This document shows positions 43,604 to 51,298 of a stretch of DNA of 64,000 bases, in pieces. The notes under the pieces were generated by a model, which had not been told where the DNA came from, made no database searches, and saw only the letters and a list, made by a program, of their open reading frames with translations. The DNA comes from JBKCUA01 sp046318675 (GTDB taxonomy: Bacteria; Pseudomonadota; Alphaproteobacteria; JAJTHO01): the NCBI GenBank assembly GCA_046318675.1, contig JBKCUA010000014.1, positions 32,378-96,377 of the forward strand. Direction: 5' to 3'. The position numbers were made by a program, and so were the translations under genes. How positions within the stretch are numbered: position 1 is the stretch's first letter; each line of letters opens with the position of its first letter.

Positions 43604-44677
43604 GTGATGAAAACTGAAACCCTTGCCCGTATTCTTGACCGTCAGGCAGAATTGACCGCGCTGCTGTCCGATCCCGCTTTAAACAGTGATAAAATTGCCC
43701 TTTATTCCAAAGAACTATCGGACATGGAACCTGTAGTGACAGCAATTGATCAGTATCAAGATTTAGAAAAACGCCTTGCTGATGCCGAAAGTATGCTGGG
43801 CGACACTGATCTGGAAATGCGTCGTTTAGCGGAAGCAGAGGTTATTGAATGCAGAACAAAGCTCCCGGAGGCGGGGCGAGCGGTGCAACTTTTGCTCTTG
43901 CCTAAAGATATTGATGATGAGCGTAGTGCGATTATGGAATTCCGCCCTGCTGCGGGGGGAGAAGAGGCCGCTTTGTTCGCTGGGGTATTACTGCGGATGT
44001 ACGCACGCTACGCGGATCAGCGCGGCTGGAAAAATGAGATTTTATCCTTAACCGATACGGGGCTTGGCGGCATCAAAGAGGCAAGCCTGAGCATTACCGG
44101 GCGCGGGGTGTTTGCCCGCCTGAAATTTGAATCCGGGGTGCACCGGGTGCAGCGTGTGCCAGAAACCGAAGCCTCGGGACGGGTGCACACATCCACGGCC
44201 ACCGTGGCGGTGTTACCGGAAGTTGAGGATGTAGATATTCATATTAATGAAAGCGATCTGCGGATTGATACCTACCGCGCGTCCGGCGCGGGCGGCCAGC
44301 ACGTTAACAAAACCGATTCCGCCGTGCGTATCACCCACATTCCCAGCGGCGTAGTGGTGGCGATGCAGGAGGAGAAATCCCAGCATAAAAATAAGGCTAA
44401 AGCCATGAAAATCCTGCGAGCAAAACTATATGAGGCACAGCGGGCAAAGAATGCTGCGGGTCGTGCCTCGGACAGACGAGAGCAGGTGGGTACTGGTGAT
44501 CGCTCCGAACGCATCCGCACCTACAATTTCCCCCAAGGCAGGGTTACAGATCATCGTAGTAATATTACCCTCTATCAAATTGATACCGTTATTGAAGGTG
44601 ATCTTGATCCGTTGATTAATCCCCTGTTGGCGCAAGAGCAATCGGAAAAGCTGGCGATGTTGGATGGTGCGGCATGA
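43604..44677 (+). CDS. prfA: Peptide chain release factor 1
   Basis: Terminates translation at UAA and UAG. The 357-residue product has the PxT codon-recognition motif as PET in HRVQRVPETEASGRVHTS and the catalytic GGQ in YRASGAGGQHVNKTDSAVRI, with EEKSQHKNKAKAMKILRAKL after it. Normal length. It follows the VirB4-like gene by 23 bp and its stop overlaps ctaG; the usual partner prmC (hemK) is not next. Confidence 0.97.
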   Translation: MMKTETLARILDRQAELTALLSDPALNSDKIALYSKELSDMEPVVTAIDQYQDLEKRLADAESMLGDTDLEMRRLAEAEVIECRTKLPEAGRAVQLLLLPKDIDDERSAIMEFRPAAGGEEAALFAGVLLRMYARYADQRGWKNEILSLTDTGLGGIKEASLSITGRGVFARLKFESGVHRVQRVPETEASGRVHTSTATVAVLPEVEDVDIHINESDLRIDTYRASGAGGQHVNKTDSAVRITHIPSGVVVAMQEEKSQHKNKAKAMKILRAKLYEAQRAKNAAGRASDRREQVGTGDRSERIRTYNFPQGRVTDHRSNITLYQIDTVIEGDLDPLINPLLAQEQSEKLAMLDGAA

Positions 44678-45201
44678 TGACCCCGAAAAAAACCGCTGGC
44701 TGGCTTGTGGGGTTAGTGTTGTGTATGCTTGCTCTCAGCTTTGCCTCGGTGCCATTATACCGGATGTTGTGCCAAGTTACCGGGTGGGGCGGAACCACCA
44801 TGCGGGCACCATCAGCCCCAGCCACGGCCAGCAACCGCACGATTCATGTGCGCTTTAACGCCGATGTAAACACAAAGCTGGACTGGGCTTTCAAACCATT
44901 ACAAGTGGAATTGTATGGTCATGTTGGGGCGCCCTTTTTGGCGCTGTATGAGGCCACTAATACCGGTTCCCAGGCCAGTGCCGGCACCGCCACCTTTAAT
45001 GTCACGCCATTACAGGCGGGTAAATATTTTAAGAAAATAGAATGCTTTTGTTTTCAGCGTCAGGCTCTTCTCCCCGGGCAAACGCACCAATTTCCAGTTA
45101 GTTTTTTTATTGACCCGGCGATTTTGGAGGATCCGTTTTTGAAAGATACGGATACGGTCACGTTATCGTATACTTTTTTTCGAGCCGGTATTTCTGATTG
45201 A
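44674..45201 (+). CDS. ctaG: Cytochrome c oxidase assembly protein CtaG/Cox11
   Basis: Delivers copper to CuB of subunit I of cytochrome oxidase. The 175-residue product has one N-terminal membrane helix (GWLVGLVLCMLALSFASVPL), YRMLCQVTGWGGTT, FNADVNTKLDWAFKP and the copper motif KKIECFCFQRQALLPG. It starts at ATG 44674 overlapping the prfA stop by four bases. No cox structural genes are in the window. Confidence 0.95.
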   Translation: MMTPKKTAGWLVGLVLCMLALSFASVPLYRMLCQVTGWGGTTMRAPSAPATASNRTIHVRFNADVNTKLDWAFKPLQVELYGHVGAPFLALYEATNTGSQASAGTATFNVTPLQAGKYFKKIECFCFQRQALLPGQTHQFPVSFFIDPAILEDPFLKDTDTVTLSYTFFRAGISD

Positions 45202-45215
45202 TTGATAAATTATAT

Positions 45216-45243
45216 CATATTGCAATCAAGTGATTGCAATATG
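45216..45243 (+). repeat. 28-bp palindrome C, copy 1
   Basis: CATATTGCAATCA and TGATTGCAATATG are perfectly inverted around the two bases AG. An identical 28-mer lies at 46497-46524. This copy runs directly into hairpin repeat B copy 2, and it lies 14 bases after the ctaG stop. Confidence 0.88.
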
Positions 45244-45249
45244 GTTCAC

Positions 45250-45312
45250 TCAAACGCCGCGCGGGCTTGCCGCTTTGCGTAGATAATATCTACATATTGA
45301 ACGCAAAGCGGT
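45250..45312 (-). repeat. Hairpin repeat B, copy 2
   Basis: Inverted relative to copy 1: AACGCCGCGCGGGCTTG, then stem halves CCGCTTTGCGT (45270-45280) and ACGCAAAGCGG (45301-45311). Loop sequence differs from copy 1 at few positions while the stem is unchanged. Confidence 0.85.
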
Positions 45313-45422
45313 ATTACCCCATTTTGCAGGAGAACAAAAAAATCCCCACATCGTGACGGGGCGCACTGCGCGGCCAGCGGGAATAGGTTAATAATCTCTT
45401 ATCGTACTCTCCTTAACAACTT

Positions 45423-45453
45423 GGCCGTCACAAAATTCGTGACGGCCTTTTTT
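45423..45453 (+). terminator. Rho-independent terminator
   Basis: GGCCGTCAC (45423-45431) and GTGACGGCC (45439-45447) form a perfect 9-bp stem with a 7-base loop, followed by six T. Orientation fits transcription from the left, either the prfA-ctaG transcript or a small RNA encoded in 45330-45453, which has an unpaired-looking CTCTCCTT stretch and no open frame. It also sits just before the stop of the gene on the other strand. Confidence 0.85.
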
Positions 45454-45466
45454 GTGTTTGGGGGGA

Positions 45467-46297
45467 TTAGGTTGCTGCTGCTAGTAAACCGCTATTGTCC
45501 GCAACAGGAGCACCGGACGCAGTAAGGGCTGATCCAGTAGCGAACGAACCATTCATAGCACTATTAAGGTTGGCGGCTGATGCTATCATCGTAGGATCCA
45601 TCTTAGAATCATCAAAGAGATTAGTATTCCAGTCTGGCCTATCACGATTATCAGTGTAGTACCCACCAACTTTTGTAGCCAAGTCAGTCTCTTTGCGAAT
45701 CTGATTTGGTTGTAATACTACGGATGTCCCATTAATGGAAATAGAGCCGTCGTCATTAGTTGTGTAAGATATTTTCTGTCCTTGTCCTTCTTCTCCATAC
45801 TTTCTAGTAAGTAAAATTATCGTCTTATCCTGTCGACCCCATTTGTATTCTGAACCATTTACATTGTAAACTTGGGCATCTGTTGTATTTTGCTGAACCC
45901 GTGGGGTAGGATCAATAGAATTACGGAGAAACGGATTACCACTAGGTGTTGTTATTGGTAGTGTAGAGGAACTTGTATTTGGACGCACTACAGGAGGAGG
46001 CTCTTTAAATGTCGTCGGAGAAGTTGTATCAAACCTTGGTGATGAAGAACCCAAAGTAAAAGTAGAAAATGGGCTGCTACTAGGTACTGTCGGGGGTGTA
46101 GTACTGCTCAATATATTCAGCCTACTGGTGGTACTGGGATCTGTAGTAGTTGGAGCACCCGTTAGATTTTGGAAAGCACTGGGTGCTAAACTATTTGATT
46201 CTGTAGTACCAAAAGAACTGCTCTTTGAACCACCACCACCAAACAACTTTTCTATTATTATTGGTATTACTGCTGCTACTACTACCTGCCACGCCAT
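45467..46297 (-). CDS. Low-complexity Ser/Thr-rich protein, related to the 25-kb protein
   Basis: A 276-residue protein with GGAGG nine bases before the ATG. A short apolar N-terminus (WQVVVAAVIPIIIEKLFGGGG) is followed by 100 residues of Ser/Thr/Pro linker with FQNLTGAPTTTDP, then a small module with NGSEYKWGRQDKTIILLTR and the C-terminus MIASAANLNSAMNGSFATGS. NLTGAP and ASAANLxxAxxG are shared with the 847-residue protein at 25091, and the YxW...K...L module is similar in layout. I recognise no known family. The shared C-terminal motif could be an export or anchoring signal. Its promoter region has the same operator as the 25-kb gene. Confidence 0.68.
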   Translation of the reverse strand: MAWQVVVAAVIPIIIEKLFGGGGSKSSSFGTTESNSLAPSAFQNLTGAPTTTDPSTTSRLNILSSTTPPTVPSSSPFSTFTLGSSSPRFDTTSPTTFKEPPPVVRPNTSSSTLPITTPSGNPFLRNSIDPTPRVQQNTTDAQVYNVNGSEYKWGRQDKTIILLTRKYGEEGQGQKISYTTNDDGSISINGTSVVLQPNQIRKETDLATKVGGYYTDNRDRPDWNTNLFDDSKMDPTMIASAANLNSAMNGSFATGSALTASGAPVADNSGLLAAAT

Positions 46298-46316
46298 AAA
46301 TTATCCTCCGCTTTAA

Positions 46317-46360
46317 AAGTGATTTAAATCACTTATTTCACACTATGTCTCCGATGTCAA
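46317..46360 (-). promoter_or_regulatory. Promoter with perfect 18-bp operator palindrome
   Basis: On the minus strand, a consensus -35 TTGACA (46355-46360), 17 bases, AATAAG as -10 (46332-46337), overlapped by AAGTGATTTAAATCACTT (46317-46334), a perfect 18-bp palindrome. Its centre is 28.5 bases before the ATG. The core GTGATnTAAATCAC equals that of the 25-kb operator. A CRP/FNR-family regulator is the best guess. Confidence 0.65.
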
Positions 46361-46496
46361 ATTATTTTTACATATTTTTACTTCAATAAAAATATTCACT
46401 TTTGAAAAATTATTCAACGCACTAACGGAACACCCCAGCCTCACACACAGAATATTTCCCAGCCAAACGCCACGGCTGGCAAACCCGTATTGATAT

Positions 46497-46524
46497 CATA
46501 TTGCAATCAAGTGATTGCAATATG
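46497..46524 (+). repeat. 28-bp palindrome C, copy 2
   Basis: Identical to 45216-45243. It is followed by GATTCGC and the left end of repeat A, an arrangement also seen (inverted) at copy 1 of repeats B and A near 420-440, showing that the modules are joined in a fixed way. Confidence 0.88.
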
Positions 46525-46580
46525 ATTCGCTTATAGCGTGTTGCAAAATTAACAGAATGTTTAATCCTGAATCGCCCTCA

Positions 46581-46607
46581 CCCTGGAAGGCCGATGGCCT
46601 TCCAGGG
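46581..46607 (+). repeat. Strong 12-bp hairpin
   Basis: CCCTGGAAGGCC and GGCCTTCCAGGG with loop GAT. No T-run follows on either strand, so it is not a standard terminator. Only one copy in this window. Confidence 0.7.
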
Positions 46608-46744
46608 AGGAGGTGAAAAACATGATGTCAAATTATTGTTTTTTATAATTTTAACACCCCCTTCCTCACCTTCCCCCGCTGCGCGAGAGAAGGGGCAGGC
46701 GAAAGGGCGTTAAATTTATACCGATAATTATGCAGCGAACTATA

Positions 46745-46804
46745 AACGCCGCACGGGCTTGCCGCTTTGCGTGGATAATGTCTACATATTGAACGCAAAG
46801 CGGT
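46745..46804 (-). repeat. Hairpin repeat B, copy 3
   Basis: AACGCCGCACGGGCTTG, stem halves CCGCTTTGCGT (46762-46772) and ACGCAAAGCGG (46793-46803), same orientation as copy 2. Differences are confined to the loop and flank. Confidence 0.85.
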
Positions 46805-46854
46805 ATGATAAAACGCTAGCGGCGATTATTGAGGCGACGGGATAGCTATAAAAA

Positions 46855-47610
46855 TCAACCCTCATCGCCACCAAGTTTTTCACTCACTACTTGAATATCA
46901 TTGGCTAGGCGCTGAAGAATCTGTTGCTGACGGCGCAGGTTGCTGGCCTCCCCAGCAAGATACTCCTGAAACACGCCCAATTGCTTCTTTTTACTGTCAA
47001 GATCAGCTTGCTTTGCCTCAACAGTTTGCTGCAAAAGAGCAATTTCACCATCATCATTAAGCAGATTGACTTCACGCGTGCGCACGGATTCCTCACGTAC
47101 ACGCAAGGCATCCTCACGATTCATAAGGGCATTTTCACGGCTCCGGTAAATTTCTTCAGGAGACGGCGGCGGCAATGGAGGAGGAGGAGGAGGAGGAGGA
47201 GGAGCCGCGATCACCGGTGTTTCCACCGTAACAACGGTAACAGGGGGTGGGACAACAGGCTTAGGGGCTGGTTGCAAGATGGGTTGTGGCACTGGGATTT
47301 GCACTGGGGCTTGCACTGGCTCAACAATCGCAACGGGAGCGGCGTTTTCAGGTTCAGTGATCTGGGGGGACGACGGGGAATCTTCTGCACCAAATACTGT
47401 CACCCAGTCTTCCTGACGAATCATCACGTATTTGGGTTCATTTTCGGGAAGATTGCGGGTTTTCAAGCGCAACTTTGCACAAGCCGTCATTACTTTAAAA
47501 TAGCGATCATCGTGCTCATAAACATAACAAGGCACATTATCCCATTCGCCGGGTTCAAAAACCTCCAGCACAAGATCGCGTCCTTCAAGGGTACGTTTTT
47601 CACTGCTCAT
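46855..47610 (-). CDS. Proline-rich coiled-coil protein of unknown function
   Basis: A 251-residue cytoplasmic-looking protein. Residues 1-75 form a compact domain (DLVLEVFEPGEWDNVPCYVY, YFKVMTACAKLRLKTR) I do not recognise. Residues 80-160 are a Pro/Val linker with a run of Pro encoded by a GGA/CCT trinucleotide repeat (47178-47203 region). The last 100 residues are a coiled coil with RENALMNREDALRVREESVR and LLQQTVEAKQADLDSKKKQL. The trinucleotide repeat can change length without a frameshift. Divergent from the solute-binding protein gene. Possibly a structural or scaffolding protein. Confidence 0.72.
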   Translation of the reverse strand: MSSEKRTLEGRDLVLEVFEPGEWDNVPCYVYEHDDRYFKVMTACAKLRLKTRNLPENEPKYVMIRQEDWVTVFGAEDSPSSPQITEPENAAPVAIVEPVQAPVQIPVPQPILQPAPKPVVPPPVTVVTVETPVIAAPPPPPPPPPLPPPSPEEIYRSRENALMNREDALRVREESVRTREVNLLNDDGEIALLQQTVEAKQADLDSKKKQLGVFQEYLAGEASNLRRQQQILQRLANDIQVVSEKLGGDEG

Positions 47611-47708
47611 TATCTGTTTCTAGCTCCCCTTAAACAAAAAGAAAATTACAAAAACGTTAACAGCATAAAGAGCATTGCATCCCTTTTATAAAACAGTAGA
47701 GTTAATCC

Positions 47709-49601
47709 ATGCGTGTTTTGCTTGTCATCTTATTGTTATTTCCATTCGCTGCTTGGGGAGATGATACTCCTTTTAACCCAAAGATCAAAAATATAGAACA
47801 ACCCACTAGTTTCGCCCACGGTTTATCAATGCACGGCGATCTTAAATACCCACCAGGTTTTACAAATTTTGAGTACGTTAATCCTGATGCCCCCAAGGGG
47901 GGGACACTGGTTCTTGCCGCACTGGGAACATACGATTCCCTTAATCCTTTTATTGTTCGCGGCTTACCAGCGGCAGGCATCGGTGAATTATTTGATACGT
48001 TGCTGGCCTCTGCTCAAGACGAGCCGTTTAGTGCCTATGGTCTTATTGCCGAAGCTGTGCGCACTGATGCTGCCCGCACCTTTGTAGAATTCCGCCTGCG
48101 CCCCCAAGCTCGCTTTTCAAATGGTACCCCCATTCGTCCAGAGGACGTGATTTTCAGTTTCCATACCCTGCGCGATCAAGGGCGGCCAAGCTACCGCGCT
48201 TATTACAGCAGCGTTGCCGAAGCAAAAAAACTCGATGATAGCACCGTTCGCTTTGAATTTAAGCCAGGCATGAACCGGGAATTACCCCTTATTTTAGGCC
48301 AGATGCCTATTTTATCAGAAAAATACTATAATAGTGCTGCCTTCGATAAAGTCACACTACAAGCCCCATTAGGAAGTGGCCCGTATCAAGTTGCCGCCTT
48401 ACAACCCGGCCGAAGCATAACCTATCAAAGAGTTGCCGACTACTGGGCAAAAGATTTACCAGTAAATCGTGGCCGCAATAATTTTGACACAATACGTTAT
48501 GACTACTACCGTGATTCTTCGGTGGCATTAGAGGCCTTCAAAGCCGGAGCATATGATTTCCGTCTTGAAAATATCGCCAAAAACTGGGCTAACGCTTATG
48601 ATTCTCCCATCGTCAAAATTGACAGCGTCAAGCGTGAAGAAATCAAGCGTGAAGAGGTACGAAATATAAAACGTAAAGACATTCGTACAATAAAACGTGA
48701 AGAAATCCGCCACGAAAACGTCGCCGGGATGCAAGGATTTTTCTTTAACCTTCGCAATCCCCTCTTTGCCGACCGTGCAGTACGGGAGGCATTTATTCTT
48801 GCCTTTGATTTTGAATCGGCCAACAAAAGTTTATTCTTTAATAGTTATACTCGCAGTCTCAGTTATTTTAGCAATTCAGAGCTTGCTGCCACCGGCTTTC
48901 CTACCGATCGGGAGTTATCCATTTTGAAACCACTTGCCGCCCAAATACCTCGGGAAGTGTTGTATAGTGAAATAAAACTTCCCACCACCGCAACACCAGA
49001 AGACCTACGCCTTAACTTAAAACGTGCCGCCGATATTTTGAAACAAGCAGGATGGATAGTTTATGGAAATCAATTAATAGGTAAAGATGGAAAGCCGTTT
49101 GAGTTTGAAATTCTTATAGAAGACCCAACTTTTGAACGAGTTATTGCACCCTACCTACAGAATTTACAGCGCTTAGGTATAAAAGGTACCATTCGAGTTC
49201 TCGATGCGGCCCAATATCAACAGCGCTTGGACAATTATCAATATGACATAATTATTGGCACCTTTGGGCAATCGCTTTCTCCCGGCAACGAACAGCGTGG
49301 CTACTGGCATTCCACACAGGCCGATGTGCCAGGCGGTAATAATATACTAGGGGTACAGAACCCGGCGATAGATACTCTGGTGGAGCGCATTATTACGGCT
49401 CCTGATCGCGAGAGCTTGCTCATCGCTGTCAAAGCACTCGATCGGGTGCTTTTCTGGAATTATTATGTTGTTCCGCAATGGCATACAAACAGTTACCGTA
49501 TTGCTTGGTGGGATAAATTTGAACGGCCTAATATTCGTCCTCGTTTTAGTCTTGGGTTTCCGGATACATGGTGGTCTAAAAAACCGCAGGAGCTACCATA
49601 A
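47709..49601 (+). CDS. Family 5 extracellular solute-binding protein (YejA-like), with unusual insert
   Basis: A 630-residue periplasmic binding protein of an oligopeptide/nickel-type ABC importer. Signal peptide residues 1-18 (RVLLVILLLFPFAAWGDD). The mature part has HGLSMHGDLKYPPGFTNFEY and NPDAPKGGTLVLAALGTYDS as in YejA, LLASAQDEPFSAYGLIAEAV and FSNGTPIRPEDVIFSFHTLR. At residues 305-337 a loop usually short in YejA is expanded into a run of KREEI/KRKDI units (DNA 48629-48710) before AGMQGFFFNLRNPLF. A second binding protein follows after two bases; no permease or ATPase genes are present. Confidence 0.88.
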   Translation: MRVLLVILLLFPFAAWGDDTPFNPKIKNIEQPTSFAHGLSMHGDLKYPPGFTNFEYVNPDAPKGGTLVLAALGTYDSLNPFIVRGLPAAGIGELFDTLLASAQDEPFSAYGLIAEAVRTDAARTFVEFRLRPQARFSNGTPIRPEDVIFSFHTLRDQGRPSYRAYYSSVAEAKKLDDSTVRFEFKPGMNRELPLILGQMPILSEKYYNSAAFDKVTLQAPLGSGPYQVAALQPGRSITYQRVADYWAKDLPVNRGRNNFDTIRYDYYRDSSVALEAFKAGAYDFRLENIAKNWANAYDSPIVKIDSVKREEIKREEVRNIKRKDIRTIKREEIRHENVAGMQGFFFNLRNPLFADRAVREAFILAFDFESANKSLFFNSYTRSLSYFSNSELAATGFPTDRELSILKPLAAQIPREVLYSEIKLPTTATPEDLRLNLKRAADILKQAGWIVYGNQLIGKDGKPFEFEILIEDPTFERVIAPYLQNLQRLGIKGTIRVLDAAQYQQRLDNYQYDIIIGTFGQSLSPGNEQRGYWHSTQADVPGGNNILGVQNPAIDTLVERIITAPDRESLLIAVKALDRVLFWNYYVVPQWHTNSYRIAWWDKFERPNIRPRFSLGFPDTWWSKKPQELP

Positions 49602-49603
49602 CA

Positions 49604-51298
49604 ATGCCCAGGTGGCTTTTTTTGGCAATAGTTTGTTACCTGCACATCAACGCATCTGTTGCCTCCCCGCAATCCCTTAAACCCGCCCCGCCCATTCCTC
49701 CTGCTATCAGCCGCAACGGCGTTATTGTTATTGCCTCTGTAGGGAATGCACCTGCATCACTACATCCTTATCTTGAGACAAGCCTCACGGCACGCTACGC
49801 TCAAGGATTCGCGATTCGCCCCCTTATGACCGTGAATGCTCAGTGGGAATTGGTATGCTTACTATGCACTGCTATTCCATCTCTTGAAGCGGGAAGTATT
49901 CGCACTGAACAAATTCCCGGTGCCACCACACCCGGCATTGCCGTGGATATTAGCTTAAAAGAAAATTTACGCTGGGGGGATAGCACACCGCTTACCAGTG
50001 ATGATTTCGCCTTTGCCGCTCTGCAACGCAATCTTTTACCAGCCACACTCCAAGACCTACGAGATGTGACAGTGCGAAGTCCCCGCGAGTTCACCCTACA
50101 TTTTTCCAGCCGCGCCGTAAATCTTGAAGTTCTCACATCTTTTTACCCTCTCCCCAAGCATATTGAGTCGAGGGTACAAACGGCTTCGGGAAGTGCCTAT
50201 CGCCGTACGCCCAACGATCCTGGGCTATACAATGGTCCCTATCGCCTCATGGGGCGCGGCATGAATATGTTTCTTTTTGAGCGCAACCCATCTTTTGCTG
50301 GCAATAAAGGGCAATTTAATCAAATTATTGTGCGGCAATATCCCACACCAAAAGAAGCCATAACCGCATTTACATCAGGCAGGGTCGATTTTTTAGCTAG
50401 TGATTTACTGGCCAGCAGCGATGAATTTGGTATTTTTCTAAACCGCCGCCCTGCTGATGATAACAACCAGGTTATCATACGATCTTCGATGTTCTTTGAG
50501 CAGATTCTTTTTAATGTAGAAAGCCCACTACTCACAGATAAGCGTGTGCGTCAGGCTTTATCTTTAACCTTAAATCGCCGACCTATGAATGTCGCCACTT
50601 TTGATGGTCAAGCTGTTCCAGCGAACAGCTTTCTGTCGCCCCTTGATCCGAATCTGAATCCTAATCTTGTGGTATCACCGCAGGATACTCAAGCAGCGAA
50701 AAACCTTTTAAAGGAAGCAGGCTTTACCCCCGGCGCAGACGGCATTTTAGTGTCAAAAGCCGGGCAACCATTACGCCTGAGCCTGCTAACCACCGAAGGA
50801 ATTCCGAGCCGCGCCACAATGCAACAAATGATCCGCAATGCTTGGAACAGTATAGGTGTGGCCGTGGATACGCGTCTTGTAGCACCAACAGTGTTATTCG
50901 AGCAAATACTCCCAAAGCGACAGTTTGATGGCGCAATACTCTTTGCCATTGCCAGTGCTCCCGGGGCTCAACTAGGAAGCTTATGGCATTCCAACCAAAT
51001 TCCAAGCCAAGATAACGCCTTTACTGGTCAGAATTACAGTGGTTACCGCAACAACAGCATGGACACCTTACTAGACAGCCTAGAAGGCACCCAGTCGCTC
51101 GGCTATCGCCAGCAACTTCGCCGTAATATTCAACAAATCTACGCCGATGATCTGCCCAGCATTCCGCTATTCTTCCGCCCAGCACGCTATCTTTTTCCTG
51201 AAAACAGCCTAGGCATTCCCACCACCGGGCATCAGTTCCCGTCCAGCCTGTGGGTGGAAGAATGGCGCATCCCGACTTTTGATGTGTATCAGCAGTGA
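49604..51298 (+). CDS. Second family 5 extracellular solute-binding protein
   Basis: A 564-residue periplasmic binding protein with a signal peptide (PRWLFLAIVCYLHINASVAS). Family features: NAPASLHPYLETSLTARYAQ, LKENLRWGDSTPLTSDDFAF, DVTVRSPREFTLHFSS, ILFNVESPLLTDKRVRQALS and YSGYRNNSMDTLLDSLEG. It is only distantly similar to the upstream gene, so a tandem duplication is old if it occurred. Spacing of 2 bp shows co-transcription; the transporter membrane genes must be elsewhere. The stop overlaps the rluD GTG start. Confidence 0.87.
   Translation: MPRWLFLAIVCYLHINASVASPQSLKPAPPIPPAISRNGVIVIASVGNAPASLHPYLETSLTARYAQGFAIRPLMTVNAQWELVCLLCTAIPSLEAGSIRTEQIPGATTPGIAVDISLKENLRWGDSTPLTSDDFAFAALQRNLLPATLQDLRDVTVRSPREFTLHFSSRAVNLEVLTSFYPLPKHIESRVQTASGSAYRRTPNDPGLYNGPYRLMGRGMNMFLFERNPSFAGNKGQFNQIIVRQYPTPKEAITAFTSGRVDFLASDLLASSDEFGIFLNRRPADDNNQVIIRSSMFFEQILFNVESPLLTDKRVRQALSLTLNRRPMNVATFDGQAVPANSFLSPLDPNLNPNLVVSPQDTQAAKNLLKEAGFTPGADGILVSKAGQPLRLSLLTTEGIPSRATMQQMIRNAWNSIGVAVDTRLVAPTVLFEQILPKRQFDGAILFAIASAPGAQLGSLWHSNQIPSQDNAFTGQNYSGYRNNSMDTLLDSLEGTQSLGYRQQLRRNIQQIYADDLPSIPLFFRPARYLFPENSLGIPTTGHQFPSSLWVEEWRIPTFDVYQQ

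Larger units (their letters stand above)
46361..46854. other. Gene-free stretch with four structured repeats
   Basis: About 490 bp without a gene I can support. It holds palindrome C copy 2 (46497-46524), a fragment of repeat A (TTATAGCGTGTTGC at 46531, about 25 bp), a 12-bp hairpin CCCTGGAAGGCC/GGCCTTCCAGGG with a 3-base loop (46581-46607), and hairpin B copy 3 (46745-46804). Confidence 0.8.

Noticed and set aside
46581..46607. The CCCTGGAAGGCC hairpin as a terminator
   Set aside because: No T-run on either strand and no gene ends nearby.
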